Source of the DNA: Vitreoscilla filiformis
GTDB lineage: Bacteria; Pseudomonadota; Gammaproteobacteria; Burkholderiales; Burkholderiaceae_C
Assembly: GCF_002222655.1 (NCBI RefSeq)
Contig: NZ_CP022424.1
Location: 62,001 to 126,000, forward strand
Length of the DNA stretch: 64,000 nt
Reading direction: 5' to 3'
Position 1 is the stretch's first letter. Every line of letters starts with the position of its first letter. Positions 32,903 through 41,915 of this stretch are shown one piece after another. Position numbers and translations under genes: made by a program. The notes below the pieces were generated by a model. It saw only the letters and a list, made by a program, of their open reading frames with translations. It did not search any database and was not told where the DNA came from.

Positions 32903-35161
32903 ATGACCTCTGCCGACACCCCGACCCCCAAGCTCCGCCTGCCCATTCCGAGCCACGCTGCCCGCGTGCCGACCCCCATCACCCTGGAGCAATTGGAGCG
33001 GGTGCGTCAAGCGGCCTACAACCTGCCGCAGGTGGTGAAACCAGCGGATTACGTGGACGATGAGGACGATCTGCCCGATGCCGAACACCGCTTGGCCGAG
33101 GCGGGGCTGATCCTGCTGCAAAAAGCGGTGCCCCATCAGCGGCCCAGCCGTTGGATTGCGCCAGGGTTGATCGAGGCGGCGCTGCGCCATTTGGACGAAG
33201 TCGGCGTCGGGCGGGAAACCCGGGCGTTGATGGTGGAGCGTCACGCCACGCTGGAAGCGCTGGGTTTCACCCGTGCGCCGGATGCTGGCGCGGGTGGTTG
33301 GGAACGGGTGTTCCAACAGCCGCTCACGCTGACGTTTGATGCCTGGTCGCGCCCGGGCATGCTCACCTTGGCGTATCGGGCGGAGGTGTCGTCTGAACCG
33401 GTATGGGCTTTTTTCCGCAACGGCGACAAACGCGCTTTGCTGGGCGCCCTGGCGTTTGCCCCGCCCTACGAACACACCGAAGACTTGGTGGCCCATCTGG
33501 ACGCCCTGGCCGAGCGCAGCGCCTGGTGTGACGCCGAGGCCATGGACTCGCTGTTGCCACGCCTTCAAGCCGAATGCCAACGCCCGCAAACCCTCGACGC
33601 CCTCAAGGCCGCGTGTACGCGGGCGCAGGATCGCTGGGAGCGTCAGGTCAACGAGCAGCTCACGCTGTCCAGCCTGAACCGCGAGCTGGCGTTTCAGGGC
33701 TACCCGGACACCTTCGAGCGTGCGCGCCAGTTGGGGCGCAAAGTGACGCTGTTCGTCGGCCCGCCCAACAGCGGCAAGACGCACGCGGCGTTTGAAATGT
33801 TGGCCGGGGCGCTGGACGGTGCTTACCTCGCCCCGTTGCGTCTGCTGGCTCTGGAAGGGCGCGACCGGCTGGTGGCACGCGGTGTGCCCTGCTCGCTGCT
33901 GACCGGCGAAGAAAATGTGCCAGCGGATGCGGCGCGGGTGGTGTCCTCCACCATCGAAATGGTGAACACCCGCGACGTGCTGGACGTGGCGGTGATCGAC
34001 GAAGCGCAAATGATCTTCGACGCTTCACGCGGCTGGGCGTGGACACAAGCCATCGTCGGCGTGCCGGCGCGTGAGGTCATCATCATTTGCTCGGCCTATG
34101 CGGTGCCGGCGATCCAGAACCTGTTGGGCCTGTGCGGCGAACAAGGGGTGGTGCGCCACTTTGAGCGCAAGCAGCACGTTCAACTGTTGCCCGGCCCGGT
34201 GAGTTTGTCGACGCTGAAAAAAGGCGATGCGGTGGTGGCCTTCAGCCGGCGCGATGTGTTGATGCTGCGCGACCAGATCGCTGCCAACGGCCATCCGGTG
34301 TCTGTGGTGTATGGCGCGTTGCCGCCAGAGGTGCGCCGGCGCGAGGCGGAGCGCTTCGCGTCGGGCGAATCGCACATTTTGGTGGCGACGGACGCCATCG
34401 GCATGGGGCTGAATTTGCCGATCCGCCGCGTGCTGTTTTCCACCATGAGCAAGTTTGACGGCGTGGGTGACCGGCCATTGAACGAAAGCGAAGTTCACCA
34501 GATTTCTGGCCGCGCCGGGCGCTACGGTCTGCACGAAGAAGGGTTCACCGGTGTGCTGCACGAGGCCGAACCCGGCGCCGCCCGGACGTTGAAAGAGTTG
34601 CTGCCGCGCACGCCGCGTGCGCCGCGCAACTTCAAGGCGCCGGTGGCACCGAACTGGTGGCACATCAGCACCATCGCGCAGCGGCTGGACAAACACCGGT
34701 TGCACGACATCCTCAGCGTCTTCATGGAGCAGCTCAAGCTGGACAACGCGCACTTTCAGGTGGCCGAGTTGGAGCAGATGCTGGCGTTGGCGGCGGAGTT
34801 GGATCGCAATGCATCCTCGTTGCCGCTGCGGGATCGGTTTGTGTACGCCCAAGCGCCGGTGGACACGCGCACCGAAAGCTTGGTGCAGGATTTTTACAAC
34901 TGGGCCTGGGAGCACGCCCGCAGCGGCCAGGTGAGCCGCCCGGGGTTCTTGGAGGGGGTGAGCGCCTTCAGTCGGTTGGATCGGATGGAGCAGGTGCTGC
35001 GCGCTTGCACGCTGTGGCTGTGGCTGGATTTACGCTTCCCCGGCGTGTACGGTGCCAACGACGAGGTGGTGGCGCTGCGCTCGGAGCTGAACGACGGCAT
35101 TGAGCGGCAGTTGAAGGCGAAAAAGCCGCTGTGGCAAGCACGTCGGGGGGGTCATCGCTAG
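32903..35161 (+). CDS. SUV3-like superfamily 2 RNA helicase
   Basis: 752 residues. Walker A GPPNSGKT at 286-293, motif II DEAQ at 366-369, SAYAVPAIQNLLGLCGE, then the second RecA lobe with VVYGALPPEVRR, ILVATDAIGMGLNLPI and HQISGRAGRYG. These match the SUV3 family of mitochondrial degradosome helicases, which has bacterial members. The N-terminal 270 residues are specific to this group. It probably unwinds RNA during decay. It follows the YkgJ gene by 4 nt. Confidence 0.88.
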   Translation: MTSADTPTPKLRLPIPSHAARVPTPITLEQLERVRQAAYNLPQVVKPADYVDDEDDLPDAEHRLAEAGLILLQKAVPHQRPSRWIAPGLIEAALRHLDEVGVGRETRALMVERHATLEALGFTRAPDAGAGGWERVFQQPLTLTFDAWSRPGMLTLAYRAEVSSEPVWAFFRNGDKRALLGALAFAPPYEHTEDLVAHLDALAERSAWCDAEAMDSLLPRLQAECQRPQTLDALKAACTRAQDRWERQVNEQLTLSSLNRELAFQGYPDTFERARQLGRKVTLFVGPPNSGKTHAAFEMLAGALDGAYLAPLRLLALEGRDRLVARGVPCSLLTGEENVPADAARVVSSTIEMVNTRDVLDVAVIDEAQMIFDASRGWAWTQAIVGVPAREVIIICSAYAVPAIQNLLGLCGEQGVVRHFERKQHVQLLPGPVSLSTLKKGDAVVAFSRRDVLMLRDQIAANGHPVSVVYGALPPEVRRREAERFASGESHILVATDAIGMGLNLPIRRVLFSTMSKFDGVGDRPLNESEVHQISGRAGRYGLHEEGFTGVLHEAEPGAARTLKELLPRTPRAPRNFKAPVAPNWWHISTIAQRLDKHRLHDILSVFMEQLKLDNAHFQVAELEQMLALAAELDRNASSLPLRDRFVYAQAPVDTRTESLVQDFYNWAWEHARSGQVSRPGFLEGVSAFSRLDRMEQVLRACTLWLWLDLRFPGVYGANDEVVALRSELNDGIERQLKAKKPLWQARRGGHR

Positions 35162-35223
35162 AAACGACCTTGCTGTGCCAGCAGCCCGGCGCTTGGCGTA
35201 CAAACGCACCTTGAGTTTCCTGA

Positions 35224-36344
<1,121 letters not shown>

Positions 36345-36345
<1 letters not shown>

Positions 36346-37199
36346 TGGAGCGCATTGAGCATCACGCCAGTTTGGGTGGCCGGCAGGAGGTTTGGCAGCA
36401 TGCCAGTACGACGCTGGGCTGCCCCATGCGTTTTGGCGTTTATCTGCCGCCTGCCGCGTTGCGTGGCGAGCGTTGCCCGGTGCTGTATTGGCTTTCGGGC
36501 CTGACCTGTACCGAGCAGAACTTCATCACCAAGGCTGGGGTGCAGCAGCACGCGGCGCAGCATGGCTTGATCGTGATCGCCCCGGACACCAGCCCGCGTG
36601 ATCCCGACGGCACGCTGGGCGTGGCCAACGACCCGGCTTATGACTTGGGCCAAGGCGCAGGCTTCTACCTGGACGCCACGCAATCGCCCTGGGCCGCGCA
36701 CTTTCGCATGGAAAGCTACGTGGTGCAGGAGCTGCCCGCCTTGGTGGAAACGCATTTCCCCGCCACTGCACAGCGCAGCCTCAGCGGCCATTCAATGGGC
36801 GGGCACGGTGCGCTCACCCTGGCCATGCGGCACCCGGGCCGTTATGCCAGCGTGAGCGCGTTTTCACCCATCGTGGCGCCGAGCCAAGTGCCGTGGGGCC
36901 AGAAGGCGTTCGCCGCCTACTTGGGGGAGGATCGCAGCGCCTGGGCCGCGCACGATGCGGTGGCGCTGATCGCCCACGCCGCCGAGCGCCTGCCGCTGCT
37001 GGTGGATCAAGGGGAGGCGGATGACTTCCTTGCCACCCAGTTGCGCCCCGAGCTGCTGCAAGCCGCTTGCGCCGCTGCGGGCCACCCGCTGACGCTGCGC
37101 CTGCACCCGGGCTACGACCACAGTTACTACTTCATCGCCAGTTTCATCGGTGAGCATGTGGCGTGGCACGCGCAGGCACTGAGGGCGCGGTTGCTGTAG
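36345..37199 (+). CDS. fghA: S-formylglutathione hydrolase
   Basis: 284 residues, alpha/beta hydrolase of the esterase D type. Catalytic Ser in GHSMGGHGALTLAMRHPG, Asp in VDQGEADDFL, and His in HPGYDHSYYFIASF; YWLSGLTCTEQNF carries the oxyanion segment. It releases formate and glutathione after frmA action. The start overlaps the frmA stop, forming a two-gene formaldehyde detoxification operon. Confidence 0.95.
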
Positions 37200-37220
37200 C
37201 GGGTTGAGGGGGCTGAATGC

Positions 37221-37250
37221 GCACCATCTTGATGGTCAATCAGGTGGTGC
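37221..37250 (+). terminator. Possible hairpin after fghA
   Basis: An imperfect inverted repeat (GCACCATCTTGAT against ATCAGGTGGTGC) lies about 20 nt after the fghA stop. There is no T-run, so it would not be a strong intrinsic terminator; it could stabilise the transcript end. Confidence 0.3.
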
Positions 37251-37288
37251 AATCAGAAATTGGTAGCCAAATTGTCCGCCACGCTCAA

Positions 37289-37618
37289 TTAAGGCAAGGG
37301 TGGTTTTCCACTTATTATTTGAATATGTTGCTGATTGCTGAGTTTTTCGCAGCATTGCTCATTTATATGGCAAAAATCAAGCCATGAGATCACGCCCTTA
37401 TAATTTTTCTCGTAATGAAGATCTATTCGACATATTTCTGGCCGATCTTCATAAATAGAGCACAGAGCGGTCTTTTCCTCAAAGTGAATGCAAACCCCAT
37501 CCCCTTTGTCTAGCCATTTGGTTAATGGGGATAGATGCACACTGCGGCAGCAAGCGCCACAGCGGGTGCATGGAAATGGTGGCTCAAATTTCAATGACGT
37601 CATCGTCGTTCGGGTCAT
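37289..37618 (-). CDS. Small cysteine-cluster (YkgJ-like) protein at the end of the island
   Basis: 109 residues. Cysteine-rich: CTRCGACCRSV at 17-27, GVCIHF, ALCSIYEDRPEICRID, FCHINEQCCE. This is the YkgJ-type Fe/Zn-cluster pattern of unknown function, a distant relative of the protein at 32578-32898. Its start overlaps the end of the preceding small coiled-coil gene by about 35 nt; an internal ATG at 37603 would reduce this to 20 nt. The DNA is AT-rich. It is the last gene of the same-strand run that begins with the CARF regulator. Confidence 0.75.
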   Translation of the reverse strand: MTRTTMTSLKFEPPFPCTRCGACCRSVHLSPLTKWLDKGDGVCIHFEEKTALCSIYEDRPEICRIDLHYEKNYKGVISWLDFCHINEQCCEKLSNQQHIQIISGKPPLP

Positions 37619-38018
37619 TGATCTTGTTGAGCAATTGTGTGGCTTGAGCCATCGGGCTATTTTTTGTTTGATCTACGATGAGTGTGAGTGCAGCATTAAT
37701 TTGTTGATCGTTGCCACTGGCAAGACCAGATTCCAGTAAAGCAAAATATTTATCAAATTTAATGGCTCTTTCGGCAAAAGAGCTGGATATCAATTCCCGG
37801 AGTGTTTCTGCTTGTGCTTGGATTCGCGCCAATGCAACGTCGCGATGTGCGCTGATATGAGTTCTTTTCGTGACTTCTAATTCTCGGGTGGTTGCATACT
37901 CTTTCCAGGCGGTAATGAGGTTTTGACTGCTGGTCGTCACCGCAGTGATGGGGGCGGAAGGGATTGCAGGTAGTTTTGCCATGACTGAAGTTTTAATTTG
38001 CTGAAGTGTGGATTTCAT
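37584..38018 (-). CDS. Small charged helical protein of unknown function
   Basis: 144 residues. A central charged helix (TRELEVTKRTHISAHRDVALARIQAQAETL) is followed by SSSFAERAIKFDKYFALLESGLASGND and an acidic C-terminus. No enzyme motif is seen. The pattern resembles helical partner proteins that occur next to membrane or effector genes in mobile islands, but no family name can be given. The start MKSTLQQIK was chosen over a longer form. It lies 69 nt after the glycine-rich membrane protein gene and overlaps the next gene. Confidence 0.7.
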   Translation of the reverse strand: MKSTLQQIKTSVMAKLPAIPSAPITAVTTSSQNLITAWKEYATTRELEVTKRTHISAHRDVALARIQAQAETLRELISSSFAERAIKFDKYFALLESGLASGNDQQINAALTLIVDQTKNSPMAQATQLLNKINDPNDDDVIEI

Positions 38019-38087
38019 CCGTTTTTCGAATGAACCAAAAATGCACACCTACCTGACTTAGCAGGGGTGTGCTGTTAAATAAATTTA

Positions 38088-39071
38088 TTATTTTATAATG
38101 ATTTTATCGCCATACGTCAGTAATCCAGAGCTGGATATGTGAATGATTGATTTGAGTTTGGATTGGAGATCCTTGGTGCTCTCGCCGTTTTTTTCCATGA
38201 TAGGCGTGTCAAGGGTGGCTTTCAAGGCCTTACCTAACTGGAGTAACCTTTCGAACGCGTTGTCATCATTGGTTTGACCAATAAAGAACTTAGAATCGTC
38301 AAAGCATTTTGCAACCTTGCTCAACGTCATGCTCATCTCCATGGCGTTGGCTTGTAATCCTTTGAGAACCTCCTTCATTGCGGCGATTTTGGCGACTGCT
38401 TGGTCAACTTCTGAATCGTATTCCCAGGCTTTGGTCACTGCTTCTTCAGCCTTAGATGCCATCACGAAACCCGTGATGGCGAGAGCCGGCCCCGCCACCA
38501 AGCCGCCCAGCACAGCCATACCACCTGCCATACCGAAGCCGCCAGCCGCTAAAGAGCCACCACCCAGCCAAGCCAAAGTCGCATTGGTTGCTGCTGCACC
38601 GCCCAGGCTGGCAATTGCTGTTCCCGTTGAAGCTGAAGCTAGCATACCGACACTGCCGTAAGCTCCCAATCCCATCAGTGCGCCGCTGGCTGCGCCGGAA
38701 GCGAGACCTTTTTCGATATCCAGGCTCCCGATAACCATTTTCTCCATTTGTGGCAAGTTGAGCTCTTCAATCATTTGCTCGAATCCAGATATATTGGATC
38801 CTGCTTTTTTCTTTCTGCTCTTGATGGCGTCAACAAGATATTTAATTTGGTTGGAAAAGATGTGTACTTTTAACTTGCCCAGCTCTTGCAGCATGGCATT
38901 TGTTTTCTCTCTTTCTTGCTCAAGCGAGAGAACGGCTTCTTCATGTTTGCGTTTGGCTCGGTTCCCGATGCGCTCGGCACGTTCAAAGTCTTCTTTGGCA
39001 TCAAGGCCCTTTTTGATGCCAATGCCGCCAGCCAGCAGAGCTGCACCGGCAAGAATGAATGGGATAGGCAT
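38088..39071 (-). CDS. Glycine-rich (glycine-zipper-like) membrane protein with coiled coils
   Basis: 327 residues. A short hydrophobic N-terminus (PIPFILAGAALLAGGIGI) leads to a coiled coil at about 24-75. A long Gly/Ala-rich hydrophobic block at about 124-208 follows (GLASGAASGALMGLGAYG, ATNATLAWLGGGSLAAGGFG, GMAVLGGLVAGPALAITGF), then another helical region. Such blocks resemble pore-forming or ApoL-like helical hairpins. Function is unknown. It follows hsdS by 119 nt on the same strand. GGA lies 9 nt upstream of the ATG. The DNA is AT-rich compared with the flanks. Confidence 0.75.
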   Translation of the reverse strand: MPIPFILAGAALLAGGIGIKKGLDAKEDFERAERIGNRAKRKHEEAVLSLEQEREKTNAMLQELGKLKVHIFSNQIKYLVDAIKSRKKKAGSNISGFEQMIEELNLPQMEKMVIGSLDIEKGLASGAASGALMGLGAYGSVGMLASASTGTAIASLGGAAATNATLAWLGGGSLAAGGFGMAGGMAVLGGLVAGPALAITGFVMASKAEEAVTKAWEYDSEVDQAVAKIAAMKEVLKGLQANAMEMSMTLSKVAKCFDDSKFFIGQTNDDNAFERLLQLGKALKATLDTPIMEKNGESTKDLQSKLKSIIHISSSGLLTYGDKIIIK

Positions 39072-39097
39072 GATGTTTTTCCAAAGCGCCGGGTTAA

Positions 39098-39135
39098 AAG
39101 TTAGGAGGCAGGCGCTGAATGCCTCAGCCTAACTT
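39098..39135 (-). terminator. Hairpin downstream of hsdS
   Basis: AAGTTAGG-x-AGGCA pairs with TGCCT-x-CCTAACTT, giving a stem of about 13 bp; on the minus strand it is followed by TTTT. A second small hairpin (GACAACT/AGTTGTC, 39148-39166) lies between it and hsdS. Together they could end or attenuate hsdRMS transcription before the accessory genes. Confidence 0.5.
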
Positions 39136-39190
39136 TGATTGACATCAGACAACTTTTTCAGTTGTCACTAAGTAATTTTAATATTTTTAG

Positions 39191-40348
39191 TTATCCAAAA
39201 AACTTATGGCTAAGCGACTGGGTTAGTTGCTCTGCATTGCTGGCCATTTCTTGCATCTTTGCCATATATCGTGCAACTTTTTTTGTGACTTGCACATATT
39301 TTTGCTGCCGATCTTTTGATGGTATTTGAATGGGTAGGGTTTTTAGGTCTTTGTAGTAGACCGCAAAAACGCTGGTGGTTCCCGATTTTCTGGTTTCTAG
39401 TTCTTGCTTTAGCAGAGGAAGTTGAAACTGCATGGCAATGACTTCAGGGGCGATCATCGAGTTCAGCCGCAACCGCATGATATTGTTGTTAAAAATGACG
39501 CCGTCACCGCCATCCCATATTGCAGTTTTGCCAACGAGTTCACGAGAGTTGCGGGTGTTAAAAAGCAAATCGCCACGCCTGAGTTCAAACTGCGCTATTT
39601 CTTCCGGTGAAGCGTTGGTGCCCTGAATTTTCTTGTGCAAAATTTTCCCATCGTTGGAGATTGCATCCATTCGCAAATAGGGTGTTGGTAGATTCCAGCC
39701 AAATTCTTCTGCGGATCGAACGAGTCCAAGCTTTGTTGACTCAACAAGCTCCGACAACTCCAAACTCGGCCATTGATATGGGTTTTCAACAGGGTCGCCA
39801 AATATTTCAACATAGGCAGCCCGCAAAAACTCATCCGCCAACCGCATAGCTTCTTGTCGCTTACTGCGCAGGCTGTCTGCTTTGCTGAGAACGGCTGTAA
39901 TGCGACGCTGTTCGATCAAACTGGGTAGTGCAACCTCGTGCTCCCAGAGAATCCTCATAGAAACTCTCGGCATTTTTGCCCCATCAACCTGCTGACTAAC
40001 CCACTGCAAAAAGTATGGAGACTTCAGGTATGCAGCTAAGTACTCCCGCGTCACTATATTCTGATTTGGGCGCATCGGCACTAATTCTGATGTGCAAAAA
40101 CCGGGGGAATCCGGCAAATAAACCTTATTAAGATAGGGGCGCAGCTTTGAGTAAAGGACATTGCCATCATCAAATCGGTTGGTTGAGTTGCCAATTTCTG
40201 CAATGGAAACAAAATCTTTGGACAACAAAACTCCAGTATTTGGCTCGATCTTATCCAGGTTTAATATCCAAACATTCCCCTCAATTTCGAAATTCTCAGC
40301 CTGTGCCGCTGGTGCAATATCACGCAGTTTGTAGAGAATTTTACTCAA
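39191..40348 (-). CDS. hsdS: Type I restriction-modification specificity subunit
   Basis: 385 residues starting at a TTG that overlaps the hsdM stop, with GAAGGAG 5 nt upstream. Two target-recognition halves are evident, each followed by a helical spacer (ITAVLSKADSLRSKRQEAMRLADEF in the centre, RQQKYVQVTKKVARYMAKMQEMA at the C-terminus) and typical TRD ends such as LPSLIEQRRITAVL and LPIQIPSKDRQQKY. It would define a bipartite DNA target. The gene is AT-rich, as specificity genes often are. Confidence 0.9.
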   Translation of the reverse strand: MSKILYKLRDIAPAAQAENFEIEGNVWILNLDKIEPNTGVLLSKDFVSIAEIGNSTNRFDDGNVLYSKLRPYLNKVYLPDSPGFCTSELVPMRPNQNIVTREYLAAYLKSPYFLQWVSQQVDGAKMPRVSMRILWEHEVALPSLIEQRRITAVLSKADSLRSKRQEAMRLADEFLRAAYVEIFGDPVENPYQWPSLELSELVESTKLGLVRSAEEFGWNLPTPYLRMDAISNDGKILHKKIQGTNASPEEIAQFELRRGDLLFNTRNSRELVGKTAIWDGGDGVIFNNNIMRLRLNSMIAPEVIAMQFQLPLLKQELETRKSGTTSVFAVYYKDLKTLPIQIPSKDRQQKYVQVTKKVARYMAKMQEMASNAEQLTQSLSHKFFG

Positions 40349-41889
40349 AACAGCTCCTTCAACTCGTCTAGGTCGCCTTGAATTTGCTTTTCAAGCAAAA
40401 TAAGTTGCTCTAGCAAATAGCGGGGATTATTGACTTTCGCGATTTCAATTTTTTTTCGAATGTATCTATTAATAGATAAGTCGAAATTTTCCGATTTTAT
40501 CTCACTAGCAGGAACTTCAAACGCTTTCGCAGAGCGATCGGAAATATCAATCAGTCCTTCACACCACTGCCGATACTTCACCAACACATCCAGCAAATCA
40601 CCCTTTCCATCCCCAATAGGCGTACGCTTATCATCCAACGTAAACCCATCCGACTGCACATCATAGAAAAACACGTTTTCCGTCTTGCCACCCTTGGCAA
40701 AAATGATGATCGCCGTCGAAACCCCCGCATAAGGCTTGAAAACCCCCGAAGGCAACGAAATCACCGCCTCCAACTGGTTCTGCTCAATCAAATGCTGCCG
40801 CAACTGAACATGCGCCTTGCTCGAACCAAACAACACCCCATCCGGCACAATCGTCGCACTGCGACCCCCCACCTTCAACATCCGCAAAATCAACGCAATA
40901 AACAATAACTCCGTCTTTTTCGTTTTAACCGTGCGCAACAAATCCGGCGCCACATCCTGTTCGTCCAAACTCCCCTTGAACGGCGGATTCGCCAAAATCA
41001 AATCAAACGCCCCCTTAGACCCCTTCGGATGACGCTCCTCAAAACTCTGGCTCAGCGTATCCTGATAATGCACGTCCGGCTCTGCCACCCCATGCATCAC
41101 CAAATTCATGCTGGCAATGCGCAACATCGTGGCATCAAAATCATAGGCGTGGAACATGTCTGTATCCACATGCGAGCGGTGCCCCTGCTGAACCAGCAAA
41201 TCCCCGCTGTACGTCACATGCGTTTCACCCTCCACTACTTCCTCATGCCGGCCCGCTTCGCTGGAATGCTCACGCAACAAATACTCGTAAGCTTCCACCA
41301 AAAAACCCGCCGTCCCGCAGGATGGATCGCAAATCCGATCCGTCGGCTGCGGCTGCATCAATTCGACCATCAACCGAATGATGTGCCGGGGTGTGCGAAA
41401 CTGGCCATTGATGCCCGCCGTGGTCAGCTTGCTCAATAAATACTCGTACAAATCCCCCTTTGTATCCCCCTTCTCCAGCGGCAATTCTTGCACCGCCGCC
41501 ACCGCCTTGGATAATAACGTTCCCTTCTGAATCATCAGTTGCGCATCCTTCATGAAGGACGCAAACAAACTGCCCGCCCCCGTGCTGCGCTCCGCCAGAC
41601 GGCGAAAATGCGGAAATACCCGATCCCGCACATGCGGCAACATCATCTCGCCGCCATAGTGGCGCCATGTTTCCCAGCGGCAGTCCTGATCTTCCACTTC
41701 AAAACGCCGGTTGAACACCTGGCCCGTGATCGAGGCCCGTTTCTCATCCTTGCGCTCCTGCATATCCAACAGGCGGCTGTACATCAAAAACGTGATCTGC
41801 TCGATCACCGTTAACGGGTTGGTGATGCCCCCCGTCCAAAAATCCGTCCAAAGGCTGTCGATGCGGCTCTTGAGTGGGCCAGTGATCAT
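40345..41889 (-). CDS. hsdM: Type I restriction-modification DNA methyltransferase subunit
   Basis: 514 residues from the ATG; a TTG 21 nt upstream is possible. N-terminal HsdM helical domain (about 1-130), then SAM motif DPSCGTAGF at about 188-196 and catalytic NPPF at about 301-304, identifying a gamma-type N6-adenine methyltransferase. FRTPRHIIRLMVELM is the conserved entry to the methylase domain. It works with HsdS for protection and with HsdR for restriction. It starts 26 nt after the hsdR stop. Confidence 0.93.
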   Translation of the reverse strand: MITGPLKSRIDSLWTDFWTGGITNPLTVIEQITFLMYSRLLDMQERKDEKRASITGQVFNRRFEVEDQDCRWETWRHYGGEMMLPHVRDRVFPHFRRLAERSTGAGSLFASFMKDAQLMIQKGTLLSKAVAAVQELPLEKGDTKGDLYEYLLSKLTTAGINGQFRTPRHIIRLMVELMQPQPTDRICDPSCGTAGFLVEAYEYLLREHSSEAGRHEEVVEGETHVTYSGDLLVQQGHRSHVDTDMFHAYDFDATMLRIASMNLVMHGVAEPDVHYQDTLSQSFEERHPKGSKGAFDLILANPPFKGSLDEQDVAPDLLRTVKTKKTELLFIALILRMLKVGGRSATIVPDGVLFGSSKAHVQLRQHLIEQNQLEAVISLPSGVFKPYAGVSTAIIIFAKGGKTENVFFYDVQSDGFTLDDKRTPIGDGKGDLLDVLVKYRQWCEGLIDISDRSAKAFEVPASEIKSENFDLSINRYIRKKIEIAKVNNPRYLLEQLILLEKQIQGDLDELKELF

Positions 41890-41915
41890 GGGTGTCAAAC
41901 TTTCTTGCAAATAAG

